This document shows, piece after piece, positions 47,498-56,467 of a DNA stretch of 64,000 nucleotides. The notes beneath the pieces are model-generated. The model had not been told where the DNA came from and ran no database searches. It saw only the letters and a program-made list of their open reading frames with translations. The position numbers were made by a program, and so were the translations under genes. Numbering within the stretch: the first letter of the stretch is position 1; each line of letters begins with the position of its first letter. This DNA comes from Bradyrhizobium algeriense (lineage in GTDB: Bacteria > Pseudomonadota > Alphaproteobacteria > Rhizobiales > Xanthobacteraceae), in assembly GCF_003062295.1 (NCBI RefSeq), contig NZ_PYCN01000002.1, positions 496,001 to 560,000 on the forward strand, in the 5' to 3' direction.

Positions 47498-47806
47498 GAT
47501 CGCATCGACCGTCGCGTCCCCATCGATTCTCTTGCTGCACTGCAGCAGAAGTGCTCTCAGACGAAATTTCCCGACCAATTGTCAGGCAAAAGACATTTCA
47601 AACTATCGCATTGCCCTAAGGAGGGCCACCTCGGTACGCGCCGTCCATGGCGCGGTGGCGGGGTGCGACGCTACCACGCGTGACATCATCCGGCATCGAT
47701 AGTCGGATGGCCTGTCCGTCACCGCCGATGTAGGATCGCGCATGCGATTGCGAACGATAGATATAAATAAAGAGCGCTGCTCAAGCGCCATATCCGGAGG
47801 GAATGA
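47498..47806. promoter_or_regulatory. divergent intergenic region between the Crp/Fnr gene and the second Liv cluster
   Basis: This 309-bp region has no gene. It holds a 15-bp dyad TGCTGCA-C-TGCAGCA at 47533-47547, 36 bp upstream of the regulator's ATG, a GCGCC/GGCGC hairpin near 47640-47655, and a strong GGAGG for the plus-strand GTG at 47807. I did not find a canonical CRP (TGTGA-N6-TCACA) or FNR (TTGAT-N4-ATCAA) box. Confidence 0.4.
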
Positions 47807-48628
47807 GTGGCTTACACGTTGGAAGTGCGCGGGGTATCTCTGCGCTTCGGTGGCGTCCGTGCGCTGACCGAAGTCTCCTTCGGCGTGAACGAGGGCGAAT
47901 TGTTCTCGATCATCGGCCCGAACGGGGCCGGCAAGACCTCCATCGTCAATTGCATTTCCGGCCGTTACAAACCGACCGAAGGCCAGCTGTTCTACCGCGG
48001 CAAGGACATCACCGGCCTCAATCCAAACGCGCGGCCCCGGCTGGGCGTCGGCCGCACCTTCCAGAACCTGGCGCTGTTCCATCACATGAGCGTGCTCGAC
48101 AACATCATGGTCGGGCGGCACCACCTCCTGAAGAACAACTTCATCACGGGCTCGCTGTACTGGCTGACCGGCGCCCGGCGTGAGGAACTCGAGCACCGCC
48201 GCAAGGTGGAGGAGATCATCGACTTCCTCGACCTCCAGTCCGTGCGCAAAGCCACCGCCGGCACCCTGCCCTACGGCCTGCGCAAGCGCGTCGAACTCGC
48301 CCGCGCGATGGCGTTGGAGCCGCAGCTGATTCTGCTTGACGAGCCGATGGCCGGCATGAACTTCGAGGAAAAGGAGGACATGGCGCGCTACATCGTTGAT
48401 CTCAACGAAGAGTTCGGCATGACCGTCATGATGATCGAGCACGACATGGGCGTGGTGATGGACATTTCCCACCGCGTCATGGTGCTGGATTTCGGCCGCA
48501 AGATCGCCGAGGGCGATCCGGCGTCCGTGCTCGCCGATCCCCATGTCAAGCGCGCCTATCTCGGCGAAGAGGATGAGGTCCTGGTCGATCCCGACGATAC
48601 GCCGGCGCCACGGGAGAGCGTGGCATGA
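47807..48628 (+). CDS. Liv-type ABC transporter ATPase (LivG-like)
   Basis: The 273-residue ATPase shows Walker A IIGPNGAGKTS, GVGRTFQNLALFHHM, a LPYGLRKRVELARAM signature and LILLDEPMAGMNFEEKED, with a longer C-terminal tail than usual (to DPDDTPAPRESVA). It starts with GTG at 47807, supported by GGAGG seven bases upstream, and overlaps the CoA ligase by ATGA. It energises the importer with the LivF-like gene at 54261. Confidence 0.92.
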   Translation: MAYTLEVRGVSLRFGGVRALTEVSFGVNEGELFSIIGPNGAGKTSIVNCISGRYKPTEGQLFYRGKDITGLNPNARPRLGVGRTFQNLALFHHMSVLDNIMVGRHHLLKNNFITGSLYWLTGARREELEHRRKVEEIIDFLDLQSVRKATAGTLPYGLRKRVELARAMALEPQLILLDEPMAGMNFEEKEDMARYIVDLNEEFGMTVMMIEHDMGVVMDISHRVMVLDFGRKIAEGDPASVLADPHVKRAYLGEEDEVLVDPDDTPAPRESVA

Positions 48629-50556
48629 TGGACTACGCCGGACGCGCCGCCCAGGCAGATACCTTTCCAAAATTGTTGCGCCTCAATGCCAGGGAGCACG
48701 GCGGCGAGATCGCGTTGCGCGAAAAGGACCTCGGGCTGTGGCGCGTCTTCACCTGGAACGACTACCAGAGGCGCGTGCATGATTTCGCGCTCGGCATGCT
48801 CGAACTGGGTCTCGGCGGCGGCGACGTCATCGGTATCATCGGCGACAACCGGCCGGATTGGGTGGCGGCTGAAATCGCAACGCATGCCATCGGCGCCATG
48901 AGCCTCGGCCTTTATCGCGACGTGCTGGACGAGGAAGCGGCCTACCTTCTCAGCTACGGCGACGCCAAGCTGGTGTTCGCCGAAGACGAAGAGCAGGTCG
49001 ACAAGCTGCTGGCGCTGGCCGATCGCGCCCCCAATCTCAAGCACATCGTCTATTCCGATCCGCGCGGCATGCGGAAATACGACGATCCGCGCCTGATGGA
49101 AGCCGAAAGGCTCGCCACCATGGGGCGCGACCGCGCTTCGCGCGAGCATGATATCTACGACCGGCTGGTCGACGCCACCCAGGGCGAGGACGTCGCGATC
49201 CTCTGCACCACCTCGGGCACCACCGCCAACCCCAAGCTGGCGATGCTCGCAGCCGGGCGCGTGCTGAAACATTGCGCGACCTATCTGGCATTCGATCCGA
49301 AGGGGCCGGACGACGAATATGTCTCGGTGCTGCCGCTGCCCTGGATCATGGAACAGGTCTACGCGCTCGGCAAAGGGCTGCTCTGCCGGATGAAGGTCAA
49401 CTTCGTCGAAGAGCCCGAGACCATGATGCACGATTTCCGCGAGATCGCGCCGACCTTCGTGCTGTTCGCGCCGCGGCTCTGGGAATCGATCGCCGCCGAT
49501 GTGCGCGCCGGCGTGATGGATTCGTCGCCGCTGAAACAGAAGCTATTCGACGTCGGCATGAAGACGGGGCTTTCGGCGCTCGCCCAAGGCAAGCGATCGA
49601 TGTTGGCCGACCAGTTGCTGTTCCGCGCGCTGCGCGACCGCCTCGGCTTCACACGGCTGCGCTCGGCCGCGACCGGGGGCGCCGCGCTCGGGCCGGATAC
49701 TTTCAAATTCTTCCAGGCAATGGGCGTGCCGTTGCGCACGCTCTACGGCCAGACCGAAATGTTGGGGGCCTACACACTTCATCCCTTTGGCAAGGTCGAT
49801 CCGGATACGACGGGCGTGCCGATGGCCGACGACATCGAGCTCCGCGTCGACAACCCCGACATCAACGGCGTCGGCGAAATCGTCGTGCGCCACCCCAACA
49901 TGTTCCTCGGCTACTACAAGAATCCGGAAGCCTCGGCCGCCGACATGAAAGACGGCTGGATGCATTCCGGCGACGCCGGCTATTTCAACAACGACAAGCA
50001 GCTCGTCGTCATCGACCGCATCAAGGATCTCGCTGAGACCTCGCGCGGCGAGCGCTTCTCGCCGCAATATCTGGAGAACAAGCTGAAGTTCTCGCCCTAC
50101 ATCGCCGAGACGGTCGTGCTCGGCGCCGGCCGCGATACGCTGGCGGCAATGATCTGCATCCGCTACTCGATCATCTCGAAATGGGCGGAGAAGAACCGCA
50201 TCTCGTTCACGACCTATACCGACCTCTCCTCGCGTCCCGAGGTCTACGCGCTGCTGCGCAAGGAGGTCGAGGGCGTCAACGCCACGCTGCCGCCGGCGCA
50301 ACGCATTTCCCGCTTCCTGCTGCTCTACAAGGAACTCGACGCCGATGACGGCGAGCTGACCCGCACCCGAAAGGTCCGCCGCAGCGTCATCAACGAGAAA
50401 TACGCCGACATCATCGACGCGATCTATGGCGGCAGGAGCGAGATTCCGGTCGACACCGTGATCCGTTTCCAGGACGGCACCACCCAGCGCATCCGTACCA
50501 CGCTGCGGGTGGTCGACCTCGGCCATGATGCGCCGTTGGCGGAGGCCGCGGAATGA
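48625..50556 (+). CDS. AMP-dependent acyl-CoA ligase (long-chain fatty acid-CoA ligase type)
   Basis: The 643-residue ANL-superfamily ligase has the P-loop-like TSGTTANPKLAMLA near residue 195, YGQTEMLGAYTLHP near 372, HSGDAGYFNNDKQLVVIDR and a C-terminal lysine region. It adenylates a carboxylate and forms a CoA thioester. Its start overlaps the LivG-like stop by 4 bp, so import and activation are translationally coupled. Chain length or aromatic specificity cannot be read by eye; the transporter context suggests an imported organic acid. Confidence 0.88.
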   Translation: MMDYAGRAAQADTFPKLLRLNAREHGGEIALREKDLGLWRVFTWNDYQRRVHDFALGMLELGLGGGDVIGIIGDNRPDWVAAEIATHAIGAMSLGLYRDVLDEEAAYLLSYGDAKLVFAEDEEQVDKLLALADRAPNLKHIVYSDPRGMRKYDDPRLMEAERLATMGRDRASREHDIYDRLVDATQGEDVAILCTTSGTTANPKLAMLAAGRVLKHCATYLAFDPKGPDDEYVSVLPLPWIMEQVYALGKGLLCRMKVNFVEEPETMMHDFREIAPTFVLFAPRLWESIAADVRAGVMDSSPLKQKLFDVGMKTGLSALAQGKRSMLADQLLFRALRDRLGFTRLRSAATGGAALGPDTFKFFQAMGVPLRTLYGQTEMLGAYTLHPFGKVDPDTTGVPMADDIELRVDNPDINGVGEIVVRHPNMFLGYYKNPEASAADMKDGWMHSGDAGYFNNDKQLVVIDRIKDLAETSRGERFSPQYLENKLKFSPYIAETVVLGAGRDTLAAMICIRYSIISKWAEKNRISFTTYTDLSSRPEVYALLRKEVEGVNATLPPAQRISRFLLLYKELDADDGELTRTRKVRRSVINEKYADIIDAIYGGRSEIPVDTVIRFQDGTTQRIRTTLRVVDLGHDAPLAEAAE

Positions 50557-50597
50557 TGATGGCGCAGCGACGAATTCGCGCGGTGCCAATTGATGCG

Positions 50598-50743
50598 CCC
50601 TCTCCCCTTGTGGGAGAGGTCAGCACCGCCGGTCGATACGAACACGCTTCGGTGAGGGGTCTCTTTCCACATATGTGCACGCGGAGAGAACCCCTCACCC
50701 GTCTTCGCTCCGCGAAGCCACCCTCTCCCACAAGGGGAGAGGG
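50598..50743. repeat. palindromic repeat between CoA ligase and livH-like gene
   Basis: Perfect 22-bp arms at 50598-50619 and 50722-50743 (starting CCCTCTCCCCTTGTGGGAGA) enclose an inner GGTGAGGGGT (50651-50660) / ACCCCTCACC (50690-50699) pair. It belongs to the same family as 38775-38940 and occupies most of the 220-bp gap inside this gene cluster. Confidence 0.85.
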
Positions 50744-50776
50744 AGAAGGCAGCGCAACTCTCGCGTATCGGAAAAC

Positions 50777-51670
50777 ATGAACACCCAGCTTTTGATCCAA
50801 CTCCTGGTCAACGGCCTCGTGGTCGGCACGCTCTACGGCGTGGTCGCGATGTCGTTCGTGCTGATCTACAAGGCAACCCAGGTGGTGAACTTCGCGCAGG
50901 GCGAATTGCTGCTGGTCGGCGCCTGGGTGTGCTGGTGGCTGCTCACCAAATATCAGGTGCCGTTCTATCTGGGCATGCCAATCACGCTGGTCTTCATGTT
51001 CCTGTTCGGCATCGCCATCCAGATCGTCATCCTGCGTCCGATGATCGGCGAGCCGATCATTTCCGTGATCATGGTGACGATCGCGCTGTCGACGGTGTTC
51101 TCCGCGCTGATGAAGTGGATGTTCGGCGTCAATTTGCAGCCGTTCCCGCGCATCTTCCAGACCCAGAACGTCAACATCCTCGGACTGCAGGTGCAGACCG
51201 TCTATCTGATGAGTCTTGCGGTCTCGGTGGCGATGATGATCGGTATGGCGTGGTTCTTCCGCCTTTCCAAATACGGTCTCGCCATGCGCGCCACCGCGTT
51301 CAACCAGCAGGTGGCGCAGTCGCTCGGCATTTCCGTGAAAAGCGTATTCGCGATGGCCTGGGCGATTTCGGCCACCGTCTCCGCCGTCGCGGGCGTGGTG
51401 GTGGCCGTCGTCAACGGCGTCTCGGCCGGGCTGTCCGCCTACGGCGTGAAGGTGTTTCCGGCGGCGATCCTCGGTGGTCTCGACAGCGTCGGCGGCGCAG
51501 TGCTGGGCGGCATCATCATCGGGCTCTTGGAAAACTTCGCGCATTTTCTCGACAGCGAATATCTGCACTGGGGCAATCTCTACGAGATCGCGCCGTTCTA
51601 TGCGCTCATCATTATCCTGATGATCAAGCCGTACGGCCTGTTCGGCACCAAAGACATCGAGCGGGTGTAA
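50777..51670 (+). CDS. Liv-type permease (LivH-like)
   Basis: The 297-residue permease shows VNFAQGELLLVGAWVCWWLL, VFMFLFGIAIQIVILRPMIG and SKYGLAMRATAFNQQVAQSL, typical LivH, with about eight membrane segments. The longer open frame from 50675 runs through the upstream repeat, so the ATG at 50777 is used. The LivM-like gene follows after 6 bp. Confidence 0.91.
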   Translation: MNTQLLIQLLVNGLVVGTLYGVVAMSFVLIYKATQVVNFAQGELLLVGAWVCWWLLTKYQVPFYLGMPITLVFMFLFGIAIQIVILRPMIGEPIISVIMVTIALSTVFSALMKWMFGVNLQPFPRIFQTQNVNILGLQVQTVYLMSLAVSVAMMIGMAWFFRLSKYGLAMRATAFNQQVAQSLGISVKSVFAMAWAISATVSAVAGVVVAVVNGVSAGLSAYGVKVFPAAILGGLDSVGGAVLGGIIIGLLENFAHFLDSEYLHWGNLYEIAPFYALIIILMIKPYGLFGTKDIERV

Positions 51671-51676
51671 TCAATC

Positions 51677-52750
51677 ATGGCAGGCCAGACCCTCATCCCA
51701 GCCGGCGATTTCCGTACCAGCTATGCGGCGGATACCACCGTGTTTCCGACCACCACCAGCCGCAACGCCATGATCGCGGGCATCGTTCTGGTCTGCTTTG
51801 CGCCACACGTCGTCAACGAATACATCCTCAGCCTGCTGATCCAGATCGGCATCTTTGGCATCGCAGCCCTTGGGCTGAACATCGTTGTCGGATTCACCGG
51901 CCAGATTTCGATCGGCCATGCTGCCTTCTTCGGTTTCGGCGCGTTCACGTCAGCCTATCTCTCGAACCGGTTCGGCATTCCCGTCTTCTTTTGCATTCCG
52001 CTCGCGGGTGTCGTGACGGCGGCAGTCGGCCTGATCTTCGGCCTGCCCGCGGCGCGGCTGAAAGGCCTTTATCTCGCGATCGCGACGCTGGCGGCGCAGT
52101 ACATCCTGCTCGACTTCTTTGCCCGCGCCGAATGGTTCACCGGTGGCAGCGTTCCCGCCAGCGCCGAACCGTTCTCGATCTTCGGCTACATGCTGCGCGG
52201 CGATAAACAGTATTTCTACGTCGTGCTGGCATACGTCATCGTCTGCTATCTCCTGGTCACCAACCTGATCCGTTCGCGCGACGGACGCGCGCTGGTGGCG
52301 GTGCGCGACCACTATCTGTCCGCCGAGATCATGGGCATCAACCTGACCAAATACCGGACGCTGTCGTTCGGCCTTGCGGCCTTCTTTGCCGGCGTCGGCG
52401 GCGCGCTCTATGCGCATTACAATCAGGTGGTCTCCAACGAAGGTTTTGGTATCGACCGCTCGATCATCTTCCTGGCGATGATCATCATCGGCGGGCTCGG
52501 CTCGATCATGGGCACGCTGATGGGCACCGCCTTCATGGTGCTGCTGCCGGAATCGATGGAGTGGCTCAGCGTCGCACTGCGCGGCAGTCCGATCGACCAG
52601 TTCCTGGGATTGAAGAACAACATCGCTTTCCTGCGCGAGATGGCGATCGGAATCATCATCATCGTCTTTCTGGTGTTCGAACCGGACGGACTCGCGCATC
52701 GCTGGCGGCAGATCAAGGCATATTGGAAACTCTACCCGTTCTCGCATTGA
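51677..52750 (+). CDS. Liv-type permease (LivM-like)
   Basis: The 357-residue permease has LGLNIVVGFTGQISIGHAAF, LPAARLKGLYLAIATLAAQY, RALVAVRDHYLSAEIMGIN and a C-terminal hydrophilic tail, all LivM features. It lies 6 bp after the LivH-like gene and 56 bp before the binding protein. Confidence 0.91.
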   Translation: MAGQTLIPAGDFRTSYAADTTVFPTTTSRNAMIAGIVLVCFAPHVVNEYILSLLIQIGIFGIAALGLNIVVGFTGQISIGHAAFFGFGAFTSAYLSNRFGIPVFFCIPLAGVVTAAVGLIFGLPAARLKGLYLAIATLAAQYILLDFFARAEWFTGGSVPASAEPFSIFGYMLRGDKQYFYVVLAYVIVCYLLVTNLIRSRDGRALVAVRDHYLSAEIMGINLTKYRTLSFGLAAFFAGVGGALYAHYNQVVSNEGFGIDRSIIFLAMIIIGGLGSIMGTLMGTAFMVLLPESMEWLSVALRGSPIDQFLGLKNNIAFLREMAIGIIIIVFLVFEPDGLAHRWRQIKAYWKLYPFSH

Positions 52751-52806
52751 GGTCGGAACGGGACGGACAACAAGAAGACCTCGAGAAATAACCGGAGGAT
52801 TAGTCC

Positions 52807-54087
52807 ATGACGATGAAGACTCTACTGAGCACCGCCTCGCTGGCGCTCCTGCTGGCGAGCGCCGCAACGACGTCGCAGGCCCAGGTCGCGCTGGGACATC
52901 TCACCGACTATTCGGGCCCCACCTCGGACGTCGGAACGCCGTTCGGACAGGGTGTCGCGGACACCTATGCGTGGATCAACAAGAGCGGCGGCATCAACGG
53001 CGCCAAGGTCAACCTCGATACCGTCGACTACGGCTACCAGGTGCCGCGTGCGATCGCCCAGTACAAGAAGTGGTCCGGCTCCGACAAGGTTGCCGCCATT
53101 CTCGGCTGGGGCACCGCCGACACCGAAGCGCTGACGGGATTCCTGGCCCAGGACAAGATCCCGGATATTTCGGCATCCTATGCCGCGGCGCTCTCCGACC
53201 CGACCGGCGCCGGCGGCAAGGCCAAGCCTGCCCCCTACAACTTCTTCTACGGTCCGAGCTACTCGGACGCGGTTCGCGGCATGCTGACCTGGGCCGCCGA
53301 GGACTGGAAGTCCAAGGGCAAGTCCGGCAAGCCGAAATTCGTCCATATGGGCGCCAACCACCCCTATCCGAACGCGCCGAAGGCCGCCGGTGAAGCGATT
53401 GCCGCCGAACTCGGCTTCGAGCTGCTGCCGCCGATCGTGTTTGCGTTGACGCCCGGCGATTACAGCGCGCAGTGCCTGACCCTGAAGAGCTCGGGCGCCA
53501 ACTACGCCTATCTCGGCAACACCGCCGGCTCCAACATCTCCGTGCTCAACGCCTGCAAGGCCGCCGGCGTCGACGTGCAGTTCCTCGGCAACGTCTGGGG
53601 CATGGACGAGAACGCCGCCAAGGCTGCTGGTGCCGCCGCCGACGGCGTGGTGTTCCCGCTGCGCACCGCGGTGGCGTGGGGCGGCAGCGCTCCCGGCATG
53701 AAGACCTTCATGGAAATCTCCAAGATGTCGGATGCGGCCGGTACCGCCTACCGTCCGGTACATTACATCGCCGGCGTCTGCACCGCGCTCTACATGAAGG
53801 AAGCCGTCGAATGGGCTGCCAAGAACGGCGGCGCCACCGGCGAGAACGTCAAGAAGGGTTTTTATCAGAAGAAGGATTGGGTGCCCGCGGGCGGCGAAGG
53901 CATCTGCAATCCCTCGACCTTCACCGAGACGGATCACCGCGGCACGCTCAAGGTTGATCTCTATCGCATGAAGGTCGCAGGCGCGACCGACGCCCCGCTC
54001 AACGATCTCGTCAAGAACGGCGGCATCAAGATGGAGAAGGTGAAGACGATCGACCTGCCGCGCAAGCCCGAGTGGCTGGGTTGGTGA
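52807..54087 (+). CDS. Liv-type periplasmic substrate-binding protein
   Basis: The 426-residue protein has a signal peptide (MTMKTLLSTASLALLLASAA, cut near residue 25) and a type I periplasmic binding fold: VALGHLTDYSGPTSDVGTPF, AILGWGTADTEALTGFLAQ, and two cysteines in the C-terminal lobe. Its longer length and partner CoA ligases resemble aromatic- or organic-acid-binding members of the family more than amino-acid LivK (inference). GGAGG stands before the ATG. Confidence 0.88.
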   Translation: MTMKTLLSTASLALLLASAATTSQAQVALGHLTDYSGPTSDVGTPFGQGVADTYAWINKSGGINGAKVNLDTVDYGYQVPRAIAQYKKWSGSDKVAAILGWGTADTEALTGFLAQDKIPDISASYAAALSDPTGAGGKAKPAPYNFFYGPSYSDAVRGMLTWAAEDWKSKGKSGKPKFVHMGANHPYPNAPKAAGEAIAAELGFELLPPIVFALTPGDYSAQCLTLKSSGANYAYLGNTAGSNISVLNACKAAGVDVQFLGNVWGMDENAAKAAGAAADGVVFPLRTAVAWGGSAPGMKTFMEISKMSDAAGTAYRPVHYIAGVCTALYMKEAVEWAAKNGGATGENVKKGFYQKKDWVPAGGEGICNPSTFTETDHRGTLKVDLYRMKVAGATDAPLNDLVKNGGIKMEKVKTIDLPRKPEWLGW

Positions 54088-54125
54088 TTTCCCGGGTCGC
54101 CTTCGGGCGATCCCAACACTCCGTC

Positions 54126-54242
54126 GTCATCCCCGCGAAGGCGGGGATCCAGTACGCCGCGGCTTCTCGATCGATCGAAGACGCCTCTGGAATACTGGAT
54201 CACCCGCTCCAGTGCGCAATTGCGCACAAGGCGGGTGATGAC
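54126..54242. repeat. palindromic repeat between binding protein and LivF-like gene
   Basis: The element opens GTCATCCCCGCGAAGGCGGG (54126-54145) and closes GGCGGGTGATGAC (54230-54242); internal GGATCCAGTA (54145-54154) pairs with TACTGGAT (54193-54200), and GTGCGCAATTGCGCAC (54212-54227) is itself a perfect palindrome. It fills most of the 173-bp spacer inside the Liv cluster. Confidence 0.82.
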
Positions 54243-54260
54243 GGCAAGAGGTGATCAGAC

Positions 54261-55100
54261 ATGATTGAAGCAACCGAAATCAACCGTCCCGCACCGGCTG
54301 CACAGGCCGCCGCGCCGCTCCTCAGCGTCCGCAACATCGAGGTGGTCTACGACAAGGTCATCCTCGTTCTGCGCGGCCTCAGCCTCGATGTGCCGAAGGG
54401 CGCGATCGTGGCGCTGCTCGGCGCCAACGGCGCCGGCAAGTCGACGACGCTGAAGGCGATCTCAGGGCTTCTCAAGACCGAGGACGGCGAAGTCATCCGC
54501 GGCGAGATCGTCTTCGACGGCGTGCGCATCGACGGCATCGATCCCGACAAGATCGTCCGTCGCGGCATCTTTCAGGTGATGGAGGGCCGCCGTATCATAT
54601 CCGACATGACCTCGATCGAGAATTTGAAGCTCGGCGCCTTTACCCGCAGCGACAACGAGGTCGCCAGCGACATCGACATGGTGTTCAGATATTTCCCGCG
54701 CCTGAAGGAGCGCACCGGGCTTGCCGGCTATCTCTCCGGCGGCGAGCAGCAAATGCTGGCGATCGGCCGCGCGCTGATGGCGCGGCCCAAGATGATCCTG
54801 ATGGACGAGCCGTCGATGGGCCTGTCGCCGCTCCTGGTCAAGGAGGTGTTTGGGATCATCAAGGCAATCAACCGCGACCTCGGCGTCACCATCCTGCTGG
54901 TAGAGCAAAACGCGCGCGCGGCGCTGTCGGTCGCGAGCCACGGCTACATCATGGAACAGGGCAAGGTGGTGCTCGACGGCACGGCCGACGAATTGCGCGA
55001 CAATGAGGACGTCAAGGAATTCTACCTCGGCGGCGCCGGCGACCAGCGCAAGAGCTTCAAGAACCTGAAAAGCTTCAAGCGGCGAAAGCGGTGGCTGTGA
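54261..55100 (+). CDS. Liv-type ABC transporter ATPase (LivF-like)
   Basis: The 279-residue ATPase shows Walker A LLGANGAGKSTTLKAI, FQVMEGRRIISDMTSIENL, signature LSGGEQQMLAIGRALM and MILMDEPSMGLSPLL. It has a roughly 20-residue N-terminal extension and a basic C-terminal tail (KSFKNLKSFKRRKRWL) unusual for LivF. AGAGGTG precedes the ATG. The AGE epimerase gene lies antisense just downstream, 17 bp from this stop. Confidence 0.91.
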   Translation: MIEATEINRPAPAAQAAAPLLSVRNIEVVYDKVILVLRGLSLDVPKGAIVALLGANGAGKSTTLKAISGLLKTEDGEVIRGEIVFDGVRIDGIDPDKIVRRGIFQVMEGRRIISDMTSIENLKLGAFTRSDNEVASDIDMVFRYFPRLKERTGLAGYLSGGEQQMLAIGRALMARPKMILMDEPSMGLSPLLVKEVFGIIKAINRDLGVTILLVEQNARAALSVASHGYIMEQGKVVLDGTADELRDNEDVKEFYLGGAGDQRKSFKNLKSFKRRKRWL

Positions 55101-55117
55101 CCGCCACCACTCATCAT

Positions 55118-56278
55118 TTAGCCGATCACCTGCTCGGCTTCCGCGACCGCGCAAAGCACATGATAGAACGAAGACGCAGGAATGGTGGCGACCAGCGAGT
55201 TGCCGTCGCGATCGAACTGGTCGTACCAGCCGCCCGCGACGCGATGGCTCAGATAATGCCGTTCGAGCCGCGCCAATGCCGCGCGCGCTTCGTCGGCGGC
55301 TCCCGCCTCGCCCGCCTCGGCCTGCGCGATCCACGCCTTGGCGATTTCGGTCTGCGGCCACAGCCGGCGCGTATGCCGCCTGATGTTGCCGGCAGCGTCG
55401 CCCTCGTCGATCAGGCAGCCGGTGGCCTCGTCGCGATAGCGCAGCGCCGACGCCAGCAGTTCGCCGCGGTAGCGGCCGGTCGGGCAGCCGGTGATGCGTT
55501 CAAAGCCCTTCAAGAGCCACGCCCACTCCGCCTGGTGTCCGGGCTCGACGCTGACGGGCTCGATCTTCGAGAAGTCTTCCTCAAAGTACTCGCCAAGCAC
55601 CTGCCGCTGCTTGTCGTAGAGGTTGGCCAGAAACAGGCTGAAGAAACTCCCGGCCCTGTTCTGGAACACGATGTCGTGCGTCGCGTCGAACGCCGCGATC
55701 ATCGCTTCGAACAGATGCATGTGAGGGTTCTGCCGTCGCGGCAGCGACACCGGCAATCCTTCGTGAACCCCGCCGTGCGGCGAGCGCAACTGCGTCTCGA
55801 CGAAATGGCACAGCGCGTCGATCTCGGCGCGGACCTGCGCATCGCGATCGAGTCCATGGACGGTTGCAAGGGCGAGCAGGACAAAGGCGTGATCGTAGGA
55901 ATCGCGCAGCGGGTCCAGCACAGCACCATCCGGCGTCAGCGTGTGGACAAAGCCCGGTCTGCCATCGGGAGCTTTCGCCTTCGCCAGCAGGTGCTCCAGC
56001 CCCTTCAGCGCGATCGCGCGCCCGTCGGGATACCAGCCCACTTGCGCCGCCTTGGCGTAGCAATAGATCTGGCGCGCCTGCACGAACACCCGGCGCGGCG
56101 CCGAGGCATCGGCGCGGCCTTCCACATCGAGCCGATCGATAAAGCCGCCCGCTACGTCGTCCCAGCCTTCGGTCGACCACAGCGGCAGGCAATGGTCGAT
56201 CATGCGAAGCTTCAGCCTCGCAACGATATCGGCCGAATCCAGCATATCTGCCGCCGCAGCGGTATCTCTTTCAGCCAT
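55118..56278 (-). CDS. AGE-family sugar epimerase/isomerase
   Basis: The 386-residue protein matches the N-acylglucosamine 2-epimerase (alpha/alpha-barrel) superfamily: RVFVQARQIYCYAKAAQVGW, DHAFVLLALATVHGL, EPVSVEPGHQAEWAWLL (catalytic His region) and PQTEIAKAWI. Members isomerise mannose, cellobiose, GlcNAc or sulfoquinovose, and rhizobial copies are often called mannose isomerases. I use the ATG at 56278. It is antisense between the LivF-like gene and the PaaK-like gene, so unlikely to share their regulation. Confidence 0.85.
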   Translation of the reverse strand: MAERDTAAAADMLDSADIVARLKLRMIDHCLPLWSTEGWDDVAGGFIDRLDVEGRADASAPRRVFVQARQIYCYAKAAQVGWYPDGRAIALKGLEHLLAKAKAPDGRPGFVHTLTPDGAVLDPLRDSYDHAFVLLALATVHGLDRDAQVRAEIDALCHFVETQLRSPHGGVHEGLPVSLPRRQNPHMHLFEAMIAAFDATHDIVFQNRAGSFFSLFLANLYDKQRQVLGEYFEEDFSKIEPVSVEPGHQAEWAWLLKGFERITGCPTGRYRGELLASALRYRDEATGCLIDEGDAAGNIRRHTRRLWPQTEIAKAWIAQAEAGEAGAADEARAALARLERHYLSHRVAGGWYDQFDRDGNSLVATIPASSFYHVLCAVAEAEQVIG

Positions 56279-56347
56279 TGCGTTCCCTGGAACATCAACA
56301 CCGGTAGAAGCCGTCTGATAGCACGTCAGAGGCGGCGCGCAATCGGC

Positions 56348-56452
56348 GCTGGGCCCTCGGTTCTGATTCAATCAGAACCGAGGGCCCAGCATATTGTTTT
56401 AACGCGTTTTCTTCACGCGAACCGGAAGCCACTTCGCTCTAAAACGCTATAG
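56348..56452. repeat. perfect palindrome plus adjacent conserved repeat
   Basis: Twenty-one-bp arms at 56348-56368 and 56370-56390 (starting GCTGGGCCCTCGGTTCTGAT) are perfect complements around a single C. The following AT-rich stretch to 56452 (TTAACGCGTTTTCTTCACGC and ACTTCGCTC) is one I associate with common Bradyrhizobium intergenic repeats. It sits in the promoter region of the PaaK-like gene. Confidence 0.78.
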
Positions 56453-56467
56453 CCTGCGAGATCAGCT

